Source of the DNA: an uncultured Streptomyces sp.
GTDB lineage: Bacteria > Actinomycetota > Actinomycetes > Streptomycetales > Streptomycetaceae
Direction: 5' to 3'
DNA length: 64,000 nucleotides
Assembly: GCF_947488945.1 (NCBI RefSeq)
Contig: NZ_CANLBS010000025.1
Location: forward strand, 1-64,000
Positions 45,972-54,338 of the stretch are shown piece by piece (position 1 is the stretch's first letter; every line of letters starts with the position of its first letter). The notes under the pieces were generated by a model that was not told the DNA's origin, did no database searches, and was given only the letters and a program-made list of their open reading frames with translations. The position numbers and the translations under genes are program-made.

Positions 45972-46060
45972 GCACGGGCCGGGGACCGGCCACGGCCACC
46001 ACGCGCACGAGGGCCGCGGAGCGTGGTGCTCCGCGGCCCTCGCCGGTCCCCGGCCCGTGC
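45972..46060. terminator. nested double-hairpin bidirectional terminator
   Basis: An outer 19-bp perfect stem (45972-45990 with 46042-46060) encloses an inner 14-bp perfect stem (46009-46022 with 46028-46041, loop GTGGT). It lies between converging genes. Both stems are essentially 100% complementary, making this the most structured intergenic sequence in the window. Confidence 0.85.
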
Positions 46061-46074
46061 GGGCCGGGGGCGCG

Positions 46075-46311
46075 TCAGACGGTGGGCGGCCGGCCGCCCT
46101 GGTCCTTGGTGCCGAGACGGTCCACGGCGTCCTTCGCCTTCTGCGTGCCCGTGTTGATCTTGTCGCTGTACTTGCCCTTGGTCTTCTGGTCCACCGTGCG
46201 CGCGGCCTTGTCGAGACCCTGCTCGATCTTGCCGCCGTGCTGCTGCGCCAGACCGGCGGCCTTGTCCTTGGCCGGGGCCAGTTTCGCCTTCAGATTGTCC
46301 AGGAATCCCAT
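46075..46311 (-). CDS. MT0933-type small antitoxin-like protein
   Basis: The product is 78 aa, highly charged and helical: MGFLDNLKAKLAPAKDKAAGLAQQHGGKIEQGLDKAAR, then VDQKTKGKYSDKINTGTQKAKDAVDRL. It matches the small proteins listed as MT0933-like antitoxins in actinobacteria. No toxin gene lies beside it, so the antitoxin label should be treated as a family name only. ATG at 46311 with GGAG about 9 bases upstream. Inserted between miaB and miaA on the opposite strand. Confidence 0.75.
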   Translation of the reverse strand: MGFLDNLKAKLAPAKDKAAGLAQQHGGKIEQGLDKAARTVDQKTKGKYSDKINTGTQKAKDAVDRLGTKDQGGRPPTV

Positions 46312-46479
46312 GGGTCACACTCCGTGCTAGAGGGCCGTCGGCCGGTGTGCAGAGCTCTGTCCCGCCCCAGTCTCTACCTGTCCGCCTGCCGTGATTTTAC
46401 TCGTGTTTGACCCGACCGGCCCTCGACCGTCGCCCGTACGGCGGACCGGAGGGGCCCGGAGGTTTGCGAGACTGGGGCG

Positions 46480-47418
46480 GTGAGCAGAGCAGATTCCACC
46501 CCCCGCGTCATCACCGTCGTCGGCCCCACGGCCGCCGGGAAGTCCGATCTGGGCGTCCTGCTGGCCCGGCGGTTCGACGGCGAGGTGGTCAACGCCGACT
46601 CCATGCAGCTCTACCGCGGGATGGACATCGGCACCGCGAAGCTCACCCTCGACGAGCGCGGCGGGGTCCCGCACCGGCTGCTGGACATCTGGGACGTCAC
46701 CGAGGCCGCCAGCGTCGCCGAGTACCAGCGGCTGGCCCGGCTGGAGATCGACCGGCTGCTCGCCGAGGGCCGTACCCCCGTCCTCGTCGGCGGCTCCGGC
46801 CTCTACGTCAAGGGCGCGATCGACGCCCTGGAGTTCCCCGGCACCGACCCCGCGGTCCGCGCCCGGCTGGAGGAGGAACTCGACTCCGACGGACCCGGCC
46901 CGCTGCACCGCAGGCTCGCCGAGGCCGACCCGGCGGCCGGCCGGGCGATCCTGCCGACCAACGGCCGGCGTATCGTCCGCGCCCTCGAAGTCATCGAGAT
47001 CACCGGCCGGCCCTTCACCGCCAACCTCCCCGGCGAGACGCCCGTCTACGACGCGGTCCAGATCGGCGTCGACGTGGGCCGCCCCGAACTGGACGCCCGC
47101 ATCGCCGCCCGCGTCGACCGGATGTGGGAGGCCGGGCTCGTGGACGAGGTCCGGACGCTGGAGGCCCGGGGGCTGCGCGACGGGCTCACGGCCTCACGGG
47201 CGCTCGGCTACCAGCAGGTCCTCGCGGCGCTGGCGGGGGAGTGCACCGAGGACGAGGCGCGCGCCGAGACGGTGCGGGCGACCAAGCGGTTCGCCCGCCG
47301 GCAGGATTCCTGGTTCCGCCGCGACGCCCGCGTCCGGTGGCTGGACGGTTCGCTGGAGGGCCGCGCCGAACTCGGCGACCGGGCCTCGGCAGTGGTCGAA
47401 CGAGCGGTCACAGCCTGA
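46480..47418 (+). CDS. miaA: tRNA dimethylallyltransferase MiaA
   Basis: The product is 312 aa and attaches a dimethylallyl group to A37 of tRNAs reading U-starting codons. P-loop VVGPTAAGKSDLGV (about 9-22), NADSMQLYRGMDIGTAK, GGSGLYVKGAIDALEFP, and the insertion domain with TNGRRIVRALEVIEITG are all present, as is SRALGYQQVLAAL. GTG at 46480 follows GAGACT by 6 bases; no ribosome binding site is visible. Provides the substrate for MiaB. Confidence 0.95.
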   Translation: MSRADSTPRVITVVGPTAAGKSDLGVLLARRFDGEVVNADSMQLYRGMDIGTAKLTLDERGGVPHRLLDIWDVTEAASVAEYQRLARLEIDRLLAEGRTPVLVGGSGLYVKGAIDALEFPGTDPAVRARLEEELDSDGPGPLHRRLAEADPAAGRAILPTNGRRIVRALEVIEITGRPFTANLPGETPVYDAVQIGVDVGRPELDARIAARVDRMWEAGLVDEVRTLEARGLRDGLTASRALGYQQVLAALAGECTEDEARAETVRATKRFARRQDSWFRRDARVRWLDGSLEGRAELGDRASAVVERAVTA

Positions 47419-47526
47419 TCACGTGATGGCATCGGGACGCCCCGCAGGGCGTGGAGGGCTCCGGTGCCGTGCCATCATCGAGCATCGATCGAAGTAGCCG
47501 AGTCCGAGTCGGGAGGGCGCGTGGCG

Positions 47527-48009
47527 ATGGAGGCCGGCCCTCGCGACAGTGAGCTGGACGCACCGGAGAACCGCCGCTGGGCGGCACGTCTTCCGGGACG
47601 GCTCAGCGCCGACGGACCCGACGGACCCGAGGGGTCGGACGGGCCGGACGCGCCCGACGACGTGAACGCCCCCGAGGTCGAGGTGGAGCTCCGCCCGGCC
47701 CGGCGGCTGCGGATCTGGCAGCTCGCCCCCATCGTGATCCTGGCGGCGATCGGCTCCCTGATGTTCGCCTTCCCGCTCGCCTTCGAGTTCGGTGACGGCG
47801 GTGCGGTCGTCGCCATGCTGGGCCTGCTGATCAGCGGCTGCGCGGCCGGCTGGGGCATGATGGCCGCCCGCCGGGTCGGTCACGTCTGGCCCGGACTCCC
47901 GGTCCGGGGCGCCTCCGAGCGCGGCGACTGGCGCGTGGTGGCGCTGTACGTCCTGGTGTGCGCGGTGCTCGTGGCGCTGGCCGTCTGGCGCGTCGCCCGG
48001 CTGCGCTGA
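47527..48009 (+). CDS. small membrane protein, unknown function
   Basis: The product is 160 aa. A 60-residue acidic, Asp/Pro/Gly-rich lead is followed by three membrane helices (about 66-86, 92-113 and 137-156) and ends with a basic VARLR. No family was recognised beyond a Streptomyces-conserved small membrane protein between miaA and dapF. ATG at 47527 is 9 bases after GGGAGGG (47511-47517); GTG at 47521 is too close to that site. Confidence 0.7.
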   Translation: MEAGPRDSELDAPENRRWAARLPGRLSADGPDGPEGSDGPDAPDDVNAPEVEVELRPARRLRIWQLAPIVILAAIGSLMFAFPLAFEFGDGGAVVAMLGLLISGCAAGWGMMAARRVGHVWPGLPVRGASERGDWRVVALYVLVCAVLVALAVWRVARLR

Positions 48010-48035
48010 GCCCGCCGCGGCCGCGCCCCGCGCCG

Positions 48036-48053
48036 CGGCCGGCGGCCGTTTTG
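48036..48053 (+). terminator. rho-independent terminator before dapF
   Basis: CGGCC (48036-48040) pairs with GGCCG (48044-48048) over a GGC loop and is followed by TTTT (48049-48052). The same 17-bp sequence ends the DUF3046 transcript at 28071-28087. TTGG of its 3' side may double as part of the dapF -35 region. Confidence 0.65.
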
Positions 48054-48087
48054 GCGGGCGCGCGCCCCTGCCTCGTACAGTTGCCCC

Positions 48088-48972
48088 GTGAGCACCTCGC
48101 AGATCGCCTTCCTCAAGGGGCACGGCACCGAGAACGACTTCGTCATCGTTCCGGACCCGGACAACGCCCTCGACCTGCCCGCGTCCGCCGTGGCCCGGCT
48201 CTGCGACCGCCGGGCCGGTGTCGGCGGCGACGGACTGCTGCACGTGGTGCGGTCCGCGGCCCACCCGGAGGCCGCGGCGATGGCCGGCGAGGCCGAGTGG
48301 TTCATGGACTACCGCAACTCCGACGGCTCGGTCGCCGAGATGTGCGGCAACGGCGTCCGCGTCTTCGCCCGCCACCTGCGGCGCGCCGGACTCGTCGGGG
48401 ACGGCGACCTCGCGGTGGCCACCCGCGGCGGTGTGAAGAAGGTCCACCTGGCGAAGAACGGCGACGTGACCGTGCACATGGGCGTCGCCGCCCTGCCGGA
48501 CGACGGCGTCACCGTCACCGTCGGCGGACGGAGCTGGCCCGCCCGCAACGTCAACATGGGCAACCCGCACGCCGTCGCCTTCGTCGAGGACCTGGCGCAC
48601 GCCGGCGACCTGCGCGCGGAGCCGCCGTACGCCCCCGCCGGCGTCTACCCCGACGGCGTCAACGTCGAGTTCGTCGTGGCGCGGGGCACGCGCCACGTCG
48701 CGATGCGCGTGCACGAGCGCGGTTCCGGCGAGACCCGTTCCTGCGGCACCGGGGCCTGCGCCGTCGCCGTGGCCGCCGCCCGGCGGGACGGCATCGACCC
48801 GGCGGTGACCGGCGCCCCCGTCACGTACACCGTGGACCTGCCCGGCGGCACCCTGGTGATCACCGAACGCCCGGACGGGGCGGTCGAGATGACCGGGCCC
48901 GCCGTCATCGTCGCGGAGGGCTTCTTCGACGCGGAGTGGATCGCCTCCGCGCTCGACCCGCGGCGCGGCTGA
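48088..48972 (+). CDS. dapF: diaminopimelate epimerase
   Basis: The product is 294 aa and interconverts LL- and meso-diaminopimelate for lysine and peptidoglycan synthesis; streptomycetes use LL-DAP in their wall. The two catalytic cysteines are C86 (AEMCGNGVRVF) and C219 (SCGTGACAVAV); KGHGTENDFVIV and GNPHAVAFV are typical. GTG at 48088 is 6 bases after a TACAGT -10 (48076-48081), so it is probably leaderless. Confidence 0.95.
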   Translation: MSTSQIAFLKGHGTENDFVIVPDPDNALDLPASAVARLCDRRAGVGGDGLLHVVRSAAHPEAAAMAGEAEWFMDYRNSDGSVAEMCGNGVRVFARHLRRAGLVGDGDLAVATRGGVKKVHLAKNGDVTVHMGVAALPDDGVTVTVGGRSWPARNVNMGNPHAVAFVEDLAHAGDLRAEPPYAPAGVYPDGVNVEFVVARGTRHVAMRVHERGSGETRSCGTGACAVAVAAARRDGIDPAVTGAPVTYTVDLPGGTLVITERPDGAVEMTGPAVIVAEGFFDAEWIASALDPRRG

Positions 48973-49059
48973 TCATCGCTCGATCGGGTGATCCGTTTCA
49001 CGCTGGGCGGGACCGGGACCGGGGCGCGTGGTGGGGTCGGTAGCATCAAGCACCGGCCC

Positions 49060-49079
49060 GGAGACGCTGCGGCGTCTCC
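49060..49079 (+). repeat. 8-bp hairpin in the rshA leader
   Basis: GGAGACGC (49060-49067) pairs with GCGTCTCC (49072-49079) around TGCG. A TAGCAT -10-like hexamer (49041-49046) puts the transcription start at about 49053, so the hairpin would be at the very 5' end of the rshA message, followed by GGAGG (49103-49107) and ATG at 49114. Confidence 0.55.
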
Positions 49080-49113
49080 TCCGCCCGCCGGTCGACTCCG
49101 CCGGAGGTGCCCC

Positions 49114-51027
49114 ATGAGTGCAGAGGCCGCCAGCCCGGGTGCTCCCGCCCGGAAACGGGCCCGCGCCCGGATCGATCTCCGCAGGCTCGGCCGGGTGGCC
49201 CTGCTCGGTCCCGTCTCCCGGGGCCGTCTGCCGGACGCCATCGGCCATGTGGCCGAGGCCCACCGTGCGCACCATCCCGACGCCGACCTCGGCGTGCTCA
49301 GCCGGGCCTACGTCCTGGCGGAGTCCTCGCACCGGGGGCAGACGCGCAAGAGTGGCGAGCCCTACATCACCCATCCGCTCGCGGTGACCCTGATCCTCGC
49401 CGAACTCGGCGCGGAGACCACCACGTTGACGGCGTCGCTGCTGCACGACACGGTCGAGGACACCGACGTCACGCTGGAGCAGGTGAGGGCGGAGTTCGGC
49501 GAGGAGGTGAGCTATCTCGTCGACGGCGTCACCAAGTTGGAGAAGGTCGACTACGGCGCCGCGGCCGAGCCCGAGACCTTCCGCAAGATGCTGGTCGCCA
49601 CCGGCGACGACGTCCGGGTGATGTCGATCAAGCTCGCGGACCGGCTGCACAACATGCGCACCCTCGGCGTGATGCGGCCGGAGAAACAGGTCAGGATCGC
49701 CAAGGTCACGCGGGACGTGCTGATCCCGCTGGCCGAACGGCTCGGCGTGCAGGCGCTGAAGACCGAGCTGGAGGACCTGGTCTTCGCCATCATGCACCCC
49801 GAGGAACATGCCCGGACCCAGGCGCTGATCGCCGCCTCGGAGGACGGTCCCGACCCGCTGGCCGCCATCGCGGAAGACGTCCGCGCGACGCTCCGGGAGG
49901 CCGGCATCACCGCCGAAGTCCTCATCCGGCCGCGCCACTTCGTCTCCGTCCACCGCGTGCACGCCAAGCGCGGCGAGCTGCGCGGCACCGACTTCGGCCG
50001 TCTCCTGGTGCTGGTCGCCGAGGACGCCGACTGTTACGCCGTCCTCGGCGAACTGCACACCTGTTTCACCCCGGTCGTCTCGGAGTTCAAGGACTTCATC
50101 GCCGCACCGAAGTTCAACCTCTACCAGTCGCTGCACACCGCGGTCGCCGGACCCGGCGGCGACGTCGCGGAAGTCCTCATCCGCACGCACCAGATGCACA
50201 AGGTCGCCGAGGCCGGCGTGGTCGCGCTCGGCAACCCGTACGCGGCGGACCCCGGCGCGGCCGAACCCGCCGACGGCGAGCGCGCCGACCCGACCCGGCC
50301 CGGCTGGCTCTCCCGGCTGCTGGCCTGGCAGGAGTCCGCCCCCGACCCGGACACCTTCTGGACCACCCTGCGGGACGACCTCGCGCAGGACCGCGAGATC
50401 ACCGTCTTCCGCACCGACGGCGGCACCCTCGGCCTCCCGGCCGGCGCCACCTGCGTGGACGCCGCCTACGCCCAGTACGGCGACGAGGCCCACACCTGCA
50501 TCGGCGCCCGCGTCAACGGCCGGCTCGCCACCCTGGGCACCGTCCTCAACGACGGCGACGCCGTGCAGCTCCTGCTCGCCCGCGAGTCCGCCTCCGGCCC
50601 CGCCCGCGCGTGGCTCGACCACGCCCGGACGCCCGCCGCCCGTATCGCGATCAGCGGCTGGTTCGACCACCACGACGAGGAGATCCCGGAGTCCCGCCAG
50701 GAGCCGGCCGGTCCGACGGCCGTACCGGTCCGGCCGGAAGGGCCCGCCGCCGGTGAACCGCGGCCCGACGACGCCCCTCACGTCACCCTGGTCGCCGAGT
50801 CGTTCGGGCGGCCCCGGCTGCTCGCCGACCTGACCGAGACCATCGCCGCCGCCGACGCCGCCATCGTCTCCGCCACCGTGGAACCGCCCAGGCAGCAGCG
50901 TGTGCGGCACACGTACACGCTGAGCCTCCCCGACGAGGCCACGCTGCCGGTCCTGATGCGCGCGATGCGCGACGTCGCCGGCGTGTACGACGTCAGCCGC
51001 ACGGAGGACCCGGCCGCGCACGGCTGA
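49114..51027 (+). CDS. rshA: RelA/SpoT homologue RshA
   Basis: The product is 637 aa. The HD hydrolase domain (about 60-210) keeps the His-Asp pair H111-D112 and the following ED (HDTVEDTD), so ppGpp hydrolysis looks feasible. The synthetase domain (about 255-375) keeps FKDFIAAPKFNLYQSLHT but differs at other family positions: RPRHFVSV for RxKxxxSI, EVLIRT for EVQIRT, and ALGNPY where AHW is usual. A TGS domain (about 425-485) and an ACT domain (about 555-625) follow. The position after dapF corresponds to S. coelicolor rshA, the second RSH gene besides relA. ATG at 49114 with GGAGG. Confidence 0.88.
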   Translation: MSAEAASPGAPARKRARARIDLRRLGRVALLGPVSRGRLPDAIGHVAEAHRAHHPDADLGVLSRAYVLAESSHRGQTRKSGEPYITHPLAVTLILAELGAETTTLTASLLHDTVEDTDVTLEQVRAEFGEEVSYLVDGVTKLEKVDYGAAAEPETFRKMLVATGDDVRVMSIKLADRLHNMRTLGVMRPEKQVRIAKVTRDVLIPLAERLGVQALKTELEDLVFAIMHPEEHARTQALIAASEDGPDPLAAIAEDVRATLREAGITAEVLIRPRHFVSVHRVHAKRGELRGTDFGRLLVLVAEDADCYAVLGELHTCFTPVVSEFKDFIAAPKFNLYQSLHTAVAGPGGDVAEVLIRTHQMHKVAEAGVVALGNPYAADPGAAEPADGERADPTRPGWLSRLLAWQESAPDPDTFWTTLRDDLAQDREITVFRTDGGTLGLPAGATCVDAAYAQYGDEAHTCIGARVNGRLATLGTVLNDGDAVQLLLARESASGPARAWLDHARTPAARIAISGWFDHHDEEIPESRQEPAGPTAVPVRPEGPAAGEPRPDDAPHVTLVAESFGRPRLLADLTETIAAADAAIVSATVEPPRQQRVRHTYTLSLPDEATLPVLMRAMRDVAGVYDVSRTEDPAAHG

Positions 51028-51119
51028 CGCCCGGTCGGCCGCCGGGCGGGCCGTCCCCGTTCGGGTGGCCCACCGCGCGCCGCCCCCGCGAGGCCCGTCC
51101 GCGCTGGTAGCGGTGGTCC

Positions 51120-52571
51120 ATGCCGTTCCTCTCCCGCCGCCTGCGGGCCGCACTGCTGGCCACCGCATCGGTCTCCCTCGTCGCCGCAGCCCTCCCCGCC
51201 CCCGAGCCCCTCGGCATCGGGGACCGCCTCTTCCCCACCCTCGGCAACCCGGGCTACGACGTCCTCGCGTACGACCTCGCGCTCACCTACGGCGGCGACC
51301 CCGCCGCCCCCCTCGAAGCGGTCACCACCATCGAGGCCAGGACGACGGAGCCGCTGGACCGGATCAACCTCGACTTCACCCACGGCACCGTCCGCTCGGT
51401 CACGGTCAACGCGCTCCGGGCGGACTTCGCCACCGCCGAGGAGGACCTGGTCGTGGACGCCCCCGGCCGGCTGCCCGCCGGGGTCCCGCTGCGGATCACC
51501 GTCCGGCACACCAGCGACCCCGTCGGGGACAAGGGCAGCGGAGGCTGGGTCCGCACCGCCGACGGACTGGCCATGGCCAACCAGGCCGACGCGGGCCACC
51601 GCGTCTTCCCGTCCAACGACCACCCCGCCGACAAGGCTTTCTTCACCTTCCGCCTCACCGCCCCGCGCGGCGTCACCGCCGTCGCCAACGGACTGCCGGC
51701 CGGCACGCGGGACCACGGTGCGACGAAGACCTGGATCTACCGCACCGAACACCCCATGGCCACCGAACTGGCCCAGGTCTCGCTCGGGAAGTCCGTGGTC
51801 CTGCACCGCGAAGGGCCACGCGGCCTGCCGGTGCGCGACGTCGTCCCGGCCGCCGACCGGGCAGCGGTCGAACCCTGGCTCGCCAAGACCCCCGACCAGA
51901 TCCGCTGGATGGAGGGCCAGGTCGGCGCGTACCCCTTCGAGACGTACGGCCTGCTGATCGCCGACACCGAGACCGGCTTCGAGCTGGAGACCCAGACCCT
52001 CTCGCTCTTCGAGCGCCGTCTGTTCACCGACACCCGCTACCCGGAGTGGTACGTCGACTCCGTCATGGTGCACGAGTTGGCCCACCAGTGGTTCGGCGAC
52101 AGCGTCTCGCCCGCGAGCTGGTCCGACCTCTGGCTCAGCGAGGGGCACGCGAGCTGGTACGAGGCCCGCTACACCGAGGACCGGTTCGGCTACGCGCAGG
52201 AGACCCGGATGCGCGAGGCGTACCGCAGGTCCGACGCCTGGCGCGCCGCCGGAGGACCGCCCGCCCGCCCGGACGCCCCCGCTCCGGGCCAGAAGCTCAG
52301 CCTCTTCCGGCCCGTGGTGTACGACGGCAGCGCGCTGGTGCTGTACGCGCTGCGGGCGGAGATCGGTGAGGCCGCCTTCGGCCGCCTGGAACGCGAGTGG
52401 GTCCGCCGGCACCGCGACGGGTCCGCGGGGACGGCGGACTTCACCGCCCTCGCGCAGCGCGTCGCCGGGCGTGACCTGACCGCCTTCTTCGACGGCTGGC
52501 TGTACGGCGAGAAGACGCCCCCGATGCCCGGCCACCCGGACTGGCGCAGCGACCACGCCGCCGGCCGCTGA
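51120..52571 (+). CDS. secreted M1-family metallopeptidase
   Basis: The product is 483 aa with an N-terminal signal peptide (basic RR, hydrophobic about 8-26). The gluzincin motif HELAH (H318, E319, H322) and third zinc ligand E341 (WLSEGHASW) have the M1 spacing of 18 residues. The N-terminal aminopeptidase beta-sandwich precedes it, but the long C-terminal helical domain of aminopeptidase N is absent, as in other short secreted actinobacterial members. It probably cleaves peptides outside the cell. ATG at 51120, 92 bp after rshA. Confidence 0.88.
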   Translation: MPFLSRRLRAALLATASVSLVAAALPAPEPLGIGDRLFPTLGNPGYDVLAYDLALTYGGDPAAPLEAVTTIEARTTEPLDRINLDFTHGTVRSVTVNALRADFATAEEDLVVDAPGRLPAGVPLRITVRHTSDPVGDKGSGGWVRTADGLAMANQADAGHRVFPSNDHPADKAFFTFRLTAPRGVTAVANGLPAGTRDHGATKTWIYRTEHPMATELAQVSLGKSVVLHREGPRGLPVRDVVPAADRAAVEPWLAKTPDQIRWMEGQVGAYPFETYGLLIADTETGFELETQTLSLFERRLFTDTRYPEWYVDSVMVHELAHQWFGDSVSPASWSDLWLSEGHASWYEARYTEDRFGYAQETRMREAYRRSDAWRAAGGPPARPDAPAPGQKLSLFRPVVYDGSALVLYALRAEIGEAAFGRLEREWVRRHRDGSAGTADFTALAQRVAGRDLTAFFDGWLYGEKTPPMPGHPDWRSDHAAGR

Positions 52572-52730
52572 GCCGCGGCCGCCGCGCGAAACCCGCATGA
52601 CGGGCGGGGGCGGCCCGTGCCACTATCGACGGGTCGCCGACCCGGCCGGCCTGGCGGTTCCCGCGGGAATCATCCGGGGACGGAACGCGTTGTGACTGAC
52701 GTAACGGACATCCATCGACGTAAGGATCCA

Positions 52731-54260
52731 ATGACCTCCTCTTCTTCTCTTCCCCAGGACGCGCAGGACGCGCAGGACGCACGGAGCGCAGCGGAGCCCG
52801 TCTCCGGGAGCCGTAACGAGAGCCTTCGGGCCGACGCCCTGATGGAAGAGGACGTCGCCTGGAGCCACGAGATCGACGGAGCGCGGGACGGCGACCAGCT
52901 CGACCGCTCCGAGCGCGCCGCGCTGCGGCGTGTCGCCGGTCTCTCCACCGAACTCGAAGACGTCACCGAGGTCGAGTACCGCCAGCTCCGCCTGGAGCGT
53001 GTGGTGCTCGTGGGCGTCTGGACGTCGGGCACCGTGCACGACGCGGAGATCTCCCTCGCGGAGCTCGCCGCGCTCGCGGAGACCGCGGGGGCCCAGGTGC
53101 TCGACGCCGTCTACCAGCGCCGCGACAAGCCGGACCCGGCCACCTACATCGGCTCGGGCAAGGCGCTGGAGCTGCGGGACATCGTGCTGGAGACCGGTGC
53201 CGACACCGTCGTCTGCGACGGTGAGCTCAGCCCCGGCCAGCTCATCCACCTCGAAGACGTCGTGAAGGTCAAGGTGGTCGACCGGACCGCGCTGATCCTC
53301 GACATCTTCGCGCAGCACGCCAAGTCCCGTGAGGGCAAGGCGCAGGTCTCGCTGGCGCAGATGCAGTACATGCTGCCCCGGCTCCGCGGCTGGGGTCAGT
53401 CGCTCTCCCGCCAGATGGGCGGCGGCGGTTCGAGCGGCGGCGGAGGGATGGCCACCCGCGGTCCCGGTGAGACCAAGATCGAGACCGACCGGCGCCGCAT
53501 CCGCGAGAAGATGGCGAAGATGCGCCGGGAGATCGCGGAGATGAAGACCGGCCGCGACCTCAAGCGCCAGGAGCGCAAGCGCCACAAGGTGCCCTCGGTC
53601 GCCATCGCCGGGTACACCAACGCCGGGAAGTCCTCACTGCTCAACCGGCTCACCGGCGCCGGAGTCCTGGTGGAGAACGCCCTGTTCGCCACCCTGGACC
53701 CCACCGTGCGCAAGGCGGAGACGCCGAGCGGACGCGCGTACACGCTGGCCGACACCGTCGGGTTCGTGCGGCACCTGCCGCACCACCTCGTCGAGGCGTT
53801 CCGCTCCACGATGGAGGAGGTCGGCGAGTCCGACCTGATCCTGCACGTGGTCGACGGCTCGCACCCGGTGCCGGAGGAGCAGCTCGCGGCGGTCCGCGAG
53901 GTCATCCGGGACGTCGGCGCGCTCGACGTGCCCGAGATCGTCGTGATCAACAAGGCCGACGCGGCGGACCCGCTGGTCCTCCAGCGGCTGCTGCGCAACG
54001 AGAAGTACGCCATCGCCGTCTCGGCCCGCACCGGCGCCGGCATGGACGAACTCCTCGCGCTGATCGACGAGGAACTGCCCCGCCCGTCCGTGGAGATCGA
54101 GGTCCTGGTGCCGTACATCCAGGGCGCGCTGGTCTCCCGGGTGCACGCCGAGGGCGAGGTGCTCTCCGAGGAGCACACCGCCGACGGCACGCTGCTCAAG
54201 GCACGGGTGCACGAGGAACTGGCCGCCGAGCTCGGCACCTTCGTCCTCGCGACGAGCTGA
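52731..54260 (+). CDS. hflX: ribosome-associated GTPase HflX
   Basis: The product is 509 aa. The N-terminal HflX domain (about 85-285) includes YIGSGKALELRDIV, a glycine-rich linker (GGGGSSGGGG) and GPGETKIETDRRRI. The G domain (from about 288) has G1 GYTNAGKSS, G3 DTVGF and G4 NKAD. It splits or rescues stalled and heat-stressed ribosomes. The first 80 residues are Asp/Ala/Gln-rich and variable. ATG at 52731 has AAGGA close by; a GTG at 52692 would add 13 residues and cannot be excluded. Confidence 0.92.
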   Translation: MTSSSSLPQDAQDAQDARSAAEPVSGSRNESLRADALMEEDVAWSHEIDGARDGDQLDRSERAALRRVAGLSTELEDVTEVEYRQLRLERVVLVGVWTSGTVHDAEISLAELAALAETAGAQVLDAVYQRRDKPDPATYIGSGKALELRDIVLETGADTVVCDGELSPGQLIHLEDVVKVKVVDRTALILDIFAQHAKSREGKAQVSLAQMQYMLPRLRGWGQSLSRQMGGGGSSGGGGMATRGPGETKIETDRRRIREKMAKMRREIAEMKTGRDLKRQERKRHKVPSVAIAGYTNAGKSSLLNRLTGAGVLVENALFATLDPTVRKAETPSGRAYTLADTVGFVRHLPHHLVEAFRSTMEEVGESDLILHVVDGSHPVPEEQLAAVREVIRDVGALDVPEIVVINKADAADPLVLQRLLRNEKYAIAVSARTGAGMDELLALIDEELPRPSVEIEVLVPYIQGALVSRVHAEGEVLSEEHTADGTLLKARVHEELAAELGTFVLATS

Positions 54261-54277
54261 CCGCACCGGTACGGACC

Positions 54278-54316
54278 GAAGCCCGGACCTCTCCGCCGAG
54301 GAGGGGTCCGGGCTTC
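54278..54316. terminator. bidirectional hflX / protease terminator
   Basis: GAAGCCCGGACC (54278-54289) pairs with GGTCCGGGCTTC (54305-54316), with a further CTCC/GGAG inner stem. It lies between the converging hflX and trypsin-like genes. Confidence 0.85.
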
Positions 54317-54338
54317 CGTCCGTCCGGCCGGGGGCGCG

